Below are positions 53,461 to 64,000 of a stretch of 64,000 nucleotides of DNA, piece after piece. The first letter of the stretch is position 1. Every line of letters begins with the position of its first letter. The translations under genes and the position numbers were made by a program. Source of the stretch: Viscum album (taxonomy: Eukaryota > Streptophyta > Magnoliopsida > Santalales > Viscaceae); assembly GCA_963277665.1 (NCBI GenBank), contig OY728128.1:1863918988-1863982987 (forward strand), in the 5' to 3' direction. A model generated the notes under the pieces. The model saw nothing but the letters and a program-made list of their open reading frames with translations, ran no database searches and was not told the origin of the DNA.

Positions 53461-56000
53461 GTTGTACAAGGTTTTTGATTTCCTAATTCAAGTACATTTT
53501 ATCATTAGATATACACAACCAAGAATCAATGACTGCTTTGATCAATTTAATGGAAAAATGTATTTCTTGATGGCTAACCTTAGGTCAGGTTATCAATAGT
53601 TATGGTTTCATGAGGAGAACATACTAAAGATGTAATTCCAATGTTACTAAAATCATTTAATGTACCTTGTAGTGCCTTTGTGATGAGGAAACCCACAACT
53701 ATTTTTATGTTACTCATGACCCGAAACATTTAGGCCTTACTATACCAATTTGTAGTGGTCTTTATAAATGAAATTGTTATTTACTCATCATAATATGTTG
53801 ATCATATGGGGTATTTCAATATATTATTGGATTTACTTTAAGAACATCACCATTAGGAAAAACTCCCAAGGTGTTAGTTATGAATCGGAGAGGTCTACAT
53901 TATAGAGTATATCATCCACCAGGAGAGAGTATTTATGGAAGAAATAATATTAGAGGTAGTGCTATATTGGGAGACACCAAATATCATTATGAAGGTATAG
54001 AGCCTCCTCATAATGGATTTCTATTACCATATATTCATTATAAACTTCTCCATGATTTGTGAATTACTTTACTAACTAGACCTAAAATGTGAAAGCTTTT
54101 ATCTTAATAAAATGTTTTATAAATCCATTGAGGTGTTATAGTAGATGTTAACAAGTGATCACATATTTAGGTTTCTATAAGTGGGGAATGAGTATTTAAT
54201 ATAATTCTATGACCCTATAGTTGGTCTCAGATGTGTATTGAAGTTTAGGTAAAATGTCATATATAATAGATCTAGGTATGTAAGATAACATAATAAAAAC
54301 CATGAACCCCATGACTTGTATTAGGCTGTTATGGATTTTTTTTTATAAAAACATGGAGACGCTACCTTCATAGTGAGTGTTTTATTGTTTATTCAAACAA
54401 AAATAGTAACATTTACTTATTCACTAAGAAGGATATCCACCCGAGACAGAGATAATGGATGTTGTCCCTATAAAGAAGTGACATAGAGATAGTCAATACT
54501 ACCTAGAAATTGAATATTATTGTAGATGTTCTTAGTATGAAATACAATTCCCAGTTGCTGGGAGATACTTTTGAGGATTTGGTATCATTATAGTTATCCT
54601 TAGTGGAAGAGGGAGGAATATCAAACCTATGATTCATTTTTACATCCATATACTAATTCAATTCATAAATTAAGCATAGAATATGTACTTTGAATATTAG
54701 TTTTTATGCAAAATTATTGTCCCATGTCATACTCTTGATGGATTCTCTAAAAGTGTGAAGTATATCATCCTTTTCTAAGGTTGAATTGTGGTGACATTAG
54801 TTCTTAAAGAGGATGTGTTAAGGGAGTTCAATATATCATCATTAGAGGTATATCTAGGAGTGTAAATAAAGTGATAGGACGATTAGAAAGACTTTTGAGT
54901 CCTAGGATGAGCGAATGTTTTTGATTTCATCACTTTATGACTAAACCATTTGTGGGTAAAGGATGAGAACCAAGAATTTGTTGGGTTTTCCCACCCCCTA
55001 GAGATTTTAAAATGAAACTGCGTTGGTATATCCAAGTATTTCATGATAGGATTTTATGAATGGAGAGAGGTGAAGCCACTATTGACATGATCATAGATTG
55101 ACTCAAAATAACATCCCATTTACCCTCCATCAGAGTCAAGTGTTCATTAGAATCCATGGGATTCTTATAGGTGTAGAATATCTCCATTTTTAATGGTGTT
55201 CCCATGGTGATTTTCTTGTAGCGTCGTTCCCATTTTTCATCTTTATTTTAGAGAGGATTGTAGCTGGGTTTTGAGGATCAGTTGAAAAAGATAATGATGT
55301 TCTATCTTATAATAGACAACCATACCAGGTGGACCATTTAGGTCTTGGATGATATGACACATAATTTCATGACAAATTATAACTGAATCTTGGATAACCA
55401 CCAACCAGTAATTTATTTTTAATAAAATTAAATCTATCACGCTATAATTATTATCGTTCCTTTATAAGTCTTTTATAACAGACCTCTCATGTCAAAACTA
55501 TGTTGGTCAGACATTGGAGAATTTCCACTTATGGGGCTAGAATTTGTGTGAGTGAAGATGTAGAAATTATAGATCATCTATATTTAGATGAGGATATCTC
55601 TGATCCATTAGATGTTCTTCACAAACTGATTATGGTTGTTTTTAATGATTACAGAGGTAATCCATGTTTTATTAAAGGTTTCACATTAATGTGGTTTATA
55701 AGGATTTGGAGGGTTTGGAAATCTATCCATAGGGTTTTTTGATCTATTTTATATTTTAAATAGGGATGGATATGGTGAATAACACCTAGATTTACCTTGG
55801 TATTTCCATTTATTTTTTGATGTCTTCACATTATTAAAGATATGGAAATATGTGAACAATCCATCAAATGTTATCTACCAGGGATAGATGTATATTAAAG
55901 ATAGCCACACTCTCCAAAGTACACTATGTTGATTGAGGATCTAAAAGAGAATATCATATTTATGATAATTATTTCCATTATATGGGTTCTCTAGTAGAAT
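53460..56000 (+). pseudogene. Ty3/gypsy pol relic: RT, RNase H, integrase, tail
   Basis: Reverse transcriptase begins by 53500 with RYTQPRINDCFDQFNG and LMANLRSGYQ (family RYPLPRIDDLFDQ, KIDLRSGYH). The catalytic box near 53755-53790 reads VVVFINEIVIYS, so both Asp residues of FIDD are replaced. ITLLTRPKM follows near 54060. RNase H ends near 54400-54550 with NIYLFTKKDIHPRQR and LNIIVDVLSMK. Integrase can be traced from about 54830 through ENQEFVGFSHPLEIL, then NISIFNGVPM (55178), VLDDM (55340), LCWSDIGEF (55500) and VLLKVSH (near 55680), with KYVNNPSNVI at about 55850. Several frameshifts and stops break it. No gag or protease precedes it; both flanking LTRs appear to point the other way, so its own LTRs are not identified. 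Confidence 0.82.
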
Positions 56001-56937
56001 GGAAATTTTTAGGATAGATAATGGGAAGGATAAAACTAGATGCAAGTTCGGTACCCACACCTATTGTAGTAGTTCTAAATTTTTAGGATGAAAATCCTTG
56101 AAAGTGGAGGGAGTCTAAGAAAATTAGTTATTATGAATATACCATTTAATACTTTTATATAACATTGTGGGACTATTCCTGATGATGTCATTGATTTTTT
56201 GGCATCATTTAACCATGGTGTTGATATTATATATATATATATAATATATTATCCCACACAAACATATAAACAAGAAAAATTAATCTCATATCGAATAAAT
56301 TATCCTAATGTGAATTAAATACCACATTTATATCTAAAATTAATGTTTTACCATAGGCGAGAAAAATTATGTATTCACAGAGGACCCTGAGGGGATGTTC
56401 ATTCACTTGTGAATAAAACAGAAATGATATAAAATAAATTACCAAATTATTTATTTTTTCTAATTAGAATTTTAATCATATAAGGGATATATGTAATCTA
56501 TCATTAGAAAATACTTTAGGGCTATCCACATAACCTAAACAATGTCTTGAGAAGTTATACATGGTGGAAAACATTAGTAGGAAGCTTGGAATAACGGATT
56601 GATCAGAAACACATAAAATATAAACAAAGTCTTGGATAAAAATGGTGTGATCTTCATTTTTTGGGAATGGTAAATCCAAAATCAAGGTAGGGATTTGGTT
56701 TTGTGGATTTATTTCTACATTTTAATTAAATTGAATTTAAATTTTAATTATCCTATGTATATAATCTAGTAATGACCATAACATGAACCTGTATATTTAT
56801 TATGTTCCTAAAACTGTGAACATAACATTTATTCGAACAAGAATTATTTTAAGCTCCAAAATTATTAATATACTTTTATATTTTTTATATATTTTGATGG
56901 GGGTAATTTTTTAAATGAGCATCAATTAATTCACTAT
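56000..56937. other. Sequence between pol relic and next LTR, no gene recognised
   Basis: AAAGTGGAGGGAGTC at 56104-56118 and GATGGGGGTAA at 56897 are purine-rich and could be polypurine tracts of the pol relic, but no matching LTR start follows either with confidence. A 69-codon antisense frame (56476-56685) has no known domain. Confidence 0.3.
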
Positions 56938-59900
56938 AACATCCCGTAAAATATAAATATAGAGCTATTAGTTATATTAAATTATTAGAAAAAATTACAA
57001 GGGTTCTCAAAGGATCAAACAGTTCAGTATTCTACAAAGAAATCAAATAGTCTAACATAAATCATTAACACATGTGAATCAACATCAACAAATTTAAATA
57101 GAATTTCTATCCCTTACATCATATCTGTGAAATATACACATATTACTCCTCAAGGTTTTATTAGTAAAGAATAACAGACAAGGGTGAGCTCAGATGCCTA
57201 GTAAGGAGTATCATAAAATGGAATCATACATACCATAAAAAGGAATAAGTGATATGGAAAGAATAAATTAACAACATGAATCCATAATCATTTAAACTGA
57301 GGTAAATAATTATCTAAGATAATAAAATAAAAAATTGATAGAAATAATTATTGATCTCATACTAATGGAATTCATAATTCTGAACCTAAAAAACCTACTT
57401 CCAAGGCCTTTTTCTATAAAATTTTCCTATCATGGGAATATGAATACAGGAAAAACCAACATGTTTTATCTCATGAGAGATGTTGATGAATCAAGGGGTT
57501 ATATATTGTAGGGAATCATTGTTAACATATTTATTTCCAATTCATTAACCATAAGTGTCATCAATAACTTTTATATTATTCCATGAGGAACCTATTTTTT
57601 AATAAACTATGGATATATATATATATATATATATTTAGAAATAGGAATATCAAATGTTTCCCCATTCAATATAATAATTTGGATTTCTGTAATAACACCC
57701 CTTAATCATCATGTAATCCACATTGGTATCACTAATGTTCCATAAAATACCCTTATCAATGAAATACTGTTGAAATGGTATATAAAAAATGCAATTTTAT
57801 CTATATAAGATTGTTTTTAGATTAAATACAATGAATTAGTTGGAGACCATGTCAATAATATGATAAATTATTCATTATCCTTCATTAAAATTGTTTGAAT
57901 ATTTCCATGTATATCACCAATAAGTGACTTGTCAATGTGTATTTTCAGGCCCATTCATTTTGCATAAATTTGATAAGTGATCGAATTACACAATTTTTGA
58001 CTTTACGAAAATATATGATGGTTTTTTCACCATTTAATAAGTAAATATTATATAAAAATAATATGATAGAGGGATAAAAATATAAAAATTTAAAAATTTT
58101 AAATTTATTGATTAATAGGGAAAAAAATATTCAATGTCTATATATTCACCACAAAAAATAAAATAAGTGGTTATTAAATCCAGATTTGAAAAGAATGAAA
58201 ATTTTGAATGAATGTCCCACTTATTACATGGGTATAAATTCAATCATAACCTCATGAACTAATGGAACAAAAAAGGATTATAATTACCTTGAAAATTGTA
58301 ATTTTATGATATAATATATCAAATAGGTCTTATATACACATCATAGAGGAAATAATGTGTATATTACAGAATATGTCTCAAAGGGAGTAATTTGAGATGG
58401 AAAATGTATCCCTCTAATCAAGATTTCAATAAAAATACATTAACCCCTTATATAATAAAATAATTTCTTTAAGTTCACAATTAAAAACATTATTAATATC
58501 CTTTTGATTTATAATCTTTTTAATTGTTATTTCTCTACAACAATTCTTCTGATTTTTCATTTCAGTTTTCTTTAAATTTGATCGTTGGTTCTAGTTTAAA
58601 AATACAGGAGTTTGTATTAATTATTATTTTAATGGTAATTACATGTAATTCATTAAATTAAAATTTAAAATGATTTAAAATGATTTATTTTGTTTCAAAT
58701 TAATTTGTTTTGTTTTTCAGTCAATATCCTTAAAAGTATAAGTCAATAAAAAACACATTTAATTGATTTCTAACGAATAGAGAATGTTTACATTATTGAT
58801 AATTTAGTTATTGAAAAAATATATGAAAAAAAACACATCAATATTTACATATTTTTGTCATTTTTACAATAATTTTTTTACCATATTCATTCGTGTTTTA
58901 AATTGAAATTGTTTTTGAAGTAGGTGGTTAAACTGATCCAAACATGAACATACCCTGATTAGAGGAATAGTTATGTGAATTTTTTTTCATGTAATTATAA
59001 TAAAATCATAAATGTATTATTTACTATTTTTAATGATTTATATCACAATTATAATTAATTATTAGTATTACCAATTGATAAGGATACAATAAAAAATTTA
59101 AAAGATATTCATTCCTCCCTATACACTAATTTTAAATATGTTAATTTACAATGATCATTTTTTAATGATATGATTAATTTATTTTGAAATATATCATAAA
59201 AAAACATTAATTAAATAACAAAAACATTTTTAATCCTTTAATACCATCCTAACATCCAACCATGTAAAGTGGTGATGGAAATATAGAGATAATACATCGT
59301 GTAGGCGTTAGTCTACACAACTCGCGAAAAATTATTGTGATTTTTTAAATAGAAGTGGAATATGAGTAAATAATAGTAATAAACATAATTATATATAATT
59401 AAATTATATAAATGATAATAATATCATTATATTATGGTGTTTTTCAAAATTTTAAAGATTAAAATTTTAAAGGAAAAACAAAATACTTGATAACACTCAT
59501 GCCAAGGACATGAATTTTCTTAGGAAGTCTCCTTGAAAATAATGGCATTATACTATTTAATGGAGAAAATAATCATTTTAAATAGGTATTGTGTTATTGG
59601 GGACAAAAAACGGTAGATTTTAATTTATATAATCTAATGATAGATTATTTTTTAATTGGTGAAGATGTTACTATTTGATAAGTGAAGGGGATGGTAGTTT
59701 TATAATAAACCCTTAAATTTTCTATATTATTTGGTAAATGTTCAAGTATACAATTACATAAAATGGAAAAAATAGGATAAAAAATAAATTATGGGTAGAA
59801 AATGACCACAACCACTCATTTTTAGGATTCATTGAGTTGAGAATGGTCGCTTGTTAAAATCATTTAACATTCACCCAAATTTACATTTACCATGGTTATT

Positions 59901-61618
59901 AATTTATAGCCATATTAATAAATTTTATTCATAACAATTATTGAGGAAAATATTACATAATTTGATAGTTATAATTTCAAATTTAATAATACATTAATAA
60001 AAGATTATTTATAAATTTGATAAAGGTAAATTTTATTATTAATAAACATAATTGTCTTATTTTTATTTAAAGAAATGGAATTTTTTGCATTAACTATAGA
60101 TATAACTAAAAAATATTTATGATAATAACTTTAATGCCATAATTTTATTTATAATAAAATATATAAATTATATGATATTGTCAGGTAAATCCAAAAACAT
60201 ATCAACCTTAAAAATACTTTATTTAATAAAAAGAAAAAAAATTATATTTGTATAATGCTTTCATTATTTGAAAAAAAATCCCATAGTTTTTTTTATGTAG
60301 AAAAAATACTTTAAAAATTGGAATTTTATTTTATAAATTCATAATTTATTACATAGAAAGTTATAAATACTTCTATGTCAACATTATATATTTATAAATT
60401 GAATTATATTTCATGTTTTAGGAAAATTGTAATTTTTAACAAAAAATACCTCTTTAAAAAAATATTAAAAAGTATACTAAGATAATTTAGATATGATGAA
60501 TCAAAAAATGGAATTAGTTTGTTCAATTCAAATTCTAAATTTTATCTTTTAAAAAAATATTTTTAAAAGTCAATTTAAAGGGCGCATTTGTGCAAAAATT
60601 TCGAGAAGTAGAATTTACCTACAACAGTACTGTCTCAAATATTACATTATCCAATATTAAATAATTAATTCCTTGAAATAGGGTTATAAATAATATATTT
60701 AATGAATATATATACTTCTTACTTATATCATTATTATTCTACAATGTTTCCTCTTCTAATTTGTGATTTCTCTAAAGAGATTTCACCAAAGAGTTTTCTG
60801 ATTCCAATATACTTTCTCTTATGTATCAAGAATCATGATAGGTAGCTCATTATAAGATAATTCAGGATCCTAATATATTCCTACACTCATGTCCACAAGT
60901 ATTTGATCTATCATGTAAATCCTCAATAATGAAAATATGGTTTATGTCAAATACTATATAAAATTTTTATTGTATATCCAATTGGTAAGATACAATCCTA
61001 ATTGATTCTAATAAATAAATGGACTATTGTACAAAAGGCTTAATATTACCATTTTACCAAATATCATGACGCCATTCAATGTTGAAACCTTTATGAATAA
61101 TTTTTTTCCATCATTAAATTCAAATGTTTCCAATGATTATCAGTATAGCTCTATTTTTATTCTCTACAATGATTTAATATATTCATGAATAGTTTATACT
61201 GTAACAGTTATCTCCTCCATGAGTTTTGGGCTAACGAAAATTATTTATTCAGCTTCATCAAATCATGTGTGAGTGAGGTACCTATTCCCATAAAATTATT
61301 TGTACAATTAGATACTCTAACCGAATATATAATGGTTTGAAAATTCCTCCAAAAGTAGATATTTTTCCCTCACACCATGTCAGTATAGAGAATATGATAT
61401 CTGCATATCCTAAAAATCTATATGGTTCACTCATACTTCCCATTAGACGGGGGATGATAGGTGGTTCTTAATCGTATCATACTGTGGAGATCCCCTTGAT
61501 GAAACTGCTAAAAATTCTATTTGAACATAGGGTCATGGTGAGATACAATGGATAGAATATCCCTATGATGCATTGTGATTTGTATAGACCCCAACCCTAT
61601 TAGCCTATAGTTGGGGGT
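56938..61618 (-). repeat. LTR, reverse orientation (left copy of tandem pair)
   Basis: The left edge reads TATAACATCCCG. On the minus strand the right edge begins TGTAACCCCCAAC at 61618, a canonical plant LTR start. GGGTGAGCTCAGATGC at 57183 is the reverse complement of the CTCACCC block seen near LTR ends. Landmarks AAGGCCTT (57404) and TCAAGGGGTTA (57491) recur at 62139 and 62225, showing a direct copy about 4.73 kb to the right. One clear core motif lies at 59290-59330. The alternative, plus orientation starting at 56938 right after the pol relic, is not fully excluded. Confidence 0.5.
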
Positions 61619-61651
61619 TACATTTTTAAATTAAATCTATATATATGGAAT

Positions 61652-64000
61652 TGCAACCCAAAACATCAATTTTTTTTGTATTTTTATAAAACTGGATACT
61701 TTCATGAATTTATATTACATTTAAAAACATAAAATACAACATAATATTGACATTGTTTAAACCACTATTACCTTTATCAAAAAATGGGTATATAATTCAT
61801 AATACATTTCTAGGAATCCTTGACAAATTAATCATTAGAAAGGGGTGAGCTCAGATGCTATATATGGGTATGAATTCAATAGAGGCTATCATTAATAAAT
61901 AAGTTTTAATCAATAAACCATGTTCAATATTTAAAAATATATTCCTTTTAATCAATAACATGAGCATGAATAATAATATGGTAGGGATAAATAATGATCG
62001 AATAATATATTATAAATAATAACATGAGATTGAAACTTATCAATAGATATCGTAATATATTAGATAATCACATGGGAATTAATAAAAAACCCATTATAAG
62101 AAACAAAATAATTCCAAAAATTATAAACATACGATCAAGGCCTTCTTCAAATACAACTTATTTAAATTGGTAAGTCCTTCAGTAAACACCAAATATATTT
62201 TGTCTCATTAGTCCTACCGATACATCAAGGGGTTAAGACATGCTCGGTCTATTTCTTACAAAGTCCAACGCATTCATCATATGAATATATAGAAACATAA
62301 TTAACATTAATATTTTTGTTTAAAATATTATATATGAAATGTAATCTCATTCCCCAACATATAAATATATTCTTAAACCATCATGAGTGGTATGAAGAAT
62401 GGTATAACCATAGTAAATCTCTTAACAAAATTACTATACACAATCTAGGAAAATAATATAGATGATATAATTACAATAGTTCAATAGTAAATCATATGTA
62501 ATATAATGGATTATATTTTTGATGAAAAAACTACAATAAAAAATTCATTAAAAACATTCTTGGGAAAAAATCAATTTTCACATTGAAAATCACTTTTAAA
62601 AACAAAAAAATTAAAAAAAATTGAAAAAAACTTTCTTTCAAAAAAATCCAAAAAAAATTAAAATGATTCTTAAATTAAATGTCTGTTCAAGACCGTAGGT
62701 AATTTCATACATGTCGTCTAAGTTAAAAATATATTTCATTAACACTCTTGTAAATTAGCCCAAGAGTACTTCAATCAAAAAGTGATAAAAAGATTACATT
62801 AAAAAAATTCTATAACATAAAAATATGTGTAATAATTTATTTTATAACTCAAAAACAGTATGATTAAAATATTCTTAATTTTTTTACAAAACATTAATAT
62901 AGAAGAAAAATAATTTTTGAATAAAGATAAAAATGAAGTAATGTTTTTAAAAATATAATTTATCTATCATTTTAAGTACTAAAGGGAGTAAATTTGTACT
63001 ATAACATTATTATTTCATTAATAAATGAAGTATAATAAAAAATCATTAAGATAAAAGTAAAAAATAATTCCAATGGGAATAATTAAACATAAACAATCTT
63101 AAATAATGATGAAATTGTGAAATAAAGCCTTAACTCATGTCTAATTTCATTTATTTTGTTTAAACCCTAATATAATAAATATTTATTTATTATATATCAA
63201 TTATTTTTGATAATATTACATATCATATCATATATAATATACTTATATCCCTTTTCACTCGTCTATTAACTGTTCTTTATTAAATCACTATTTTGTGTGA
63301 CAATTACTTCATTTTTTCATGTGTGTTTGGGTTTTATATTAGAGATCCTTGTATTTTAATCAATGTTTATTAATATGATTAATATTAGAAATTACATAAA
63401 TATAATATATATTCATTATATACATATTTATAGTCCAGTTTAAAATTTATAGATAATGAAATGAATTACATTGTTCATGGAGATGGTACGTCATAGGTAC
63501 GCATGAGTACTGTTTTAATTTTTTATAGATGTAAATAAGAGAAAGTTAAACAATAGTTTTACTTTATATAATAATAATAATATCATATATCTTCATTAAA
63601 TATATCTTTATTATTGTCCTTGTAAATTAGAAGATAATTATATGTTGCCTTGCTTCATAGAGGTGACAGTCTATACAAACGCAAGAGCGATGTTATCGTT
63701 TTCCAATAGATTGGATGTTTAGAAAGAATATATGATATCATCACTATATAATAATAATTATTTCATAAATATAATATATAATTATTAAAAATAACCTAAA
63801 ACCCATCCTTAATATATAGTGATGAAAAATTAATTTTATCTATATATCGAGATGGCAAGTCATAGATACGCCTGAGCGATAATTTCACATTCTATTTGAC
63901 TGAAAAGATATCGGATAATGGAGGTTCAATAATCATAAACACATTTAAGAATATTTAGGATACTTAATTTTTTATTTTATTATAAATAAAATAGATTTAG
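61652..64000 (-). repeat. LTR, reverse orientation (right copy, runs off the window)
   Basis: Direct copy of the repeat starting at 56938, with GGGTGAGCTCAGATGC at 61844 and the AAGGCCTT and TCAAGGGGTTA landmarks. It holds three well-kept core motifs at 63458-63515, 63642-63700 and 63835-63885. Only about 34 bases separate it from the other copy. Its start (on the minus strand) lies outside the window. Confidence 0.55.
63458..63885 (-). repeat. Core-motif array, best-preserved copy
   Basis: Three units at 180-190 base spacing. Each reads, with small changes, TTCATGGAGATGG, a CATAGGTACGCATGAG or TACGCCTGAGCG block, and GCGATGTTA. In the fullest copies CATCGCT on the left is the reverse complement of AGCGATG on the right, so each core has 7-base inverted arms around about 35 bases. 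Confidence 0.7.

Noticed and set aside
53871..54062. 63-codon open frame as an independent gene
   Set aside because: It overlaps the RT-to-RNase H stretch of the Ty3/gypsy relic, and its end falls where the family has its YYRRF-type segment.

Overview
This window looks like intergenic heterochromatin from a large, repeat-filled plant nuclear genome. I find no intact host protein gene, rRNA or complete tRNA. The recognisable coding pieces are decayed pol and gag domains of plant LTR retrotransposons: Ty3/gypsy of the Tekay/Del chromovirus type, plus one Ty1/copia gag. There is also a plant CACTA-type DNA element. The sequence is very AT-rich and poor in CpG, and many in-frame stops are TGA or TAG where the family has Arg, Gln or Trp. 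That pattern fits old methylated DNA worn down by cytosine deamination. The species cannot be named from this.

Layout. 1-5219: the 3' part of a Ty3/gypsy element (RNase H, integrase, chromodomain-like tail, polypurine tract, about 3.1-kb 3' LTR with two internal minisatellites). It is the most GC-rich and probably youngest LTR element here. 5220-12480: AT-rich decayed repeats, including an LTR-like stretch with three copies of a 190-bp-spaced core motif. 12499-12990: a Ty1/copia gag relic. 13178 to about 23570: an old, nearly full-length Ty3/gypsy element with two diverged LTRs and a pol that can be followed from reverse transcriptase to the chromodomain-like tail; it lies just downstream of the copia gag. 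23570-34360: AT-rich sequence with no gene I can recognise. 35700-45019: two direct LTR-type repeats of about 3.7 kb, each with the core array and a 36-bp minisatellite, enclosing a gag relic with a CCHC knuckle but no pol. 45440-46395: a sharply GC- and CpG-rich block of unknown identity. 48430-53000: another LTR of the same family in the opposite orientation, split by a 740-bp CACTA-type element with an exact TAT target duplication. 53460-56000: a third Ty3/gypsy pol relic on the plus strand. 56938-64000: two related LTRs in the opposite orientation, almost abutting near 61.6 kb.

Nothing here works as a pathway. The window records layered insertion, LTR recombination, internal deletion and mutational decay. 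The features most worth checking are the core array shared by five or six LTRs on both strands, the CACTA element carrying a tRNA-like A-box/B-box segment, the 36-bp arrays that stay open as 12-codon repeats, and the undecayed block near 46 kb. LTR limits are approximate because they rest on landmark matching by eye, not on alignment.
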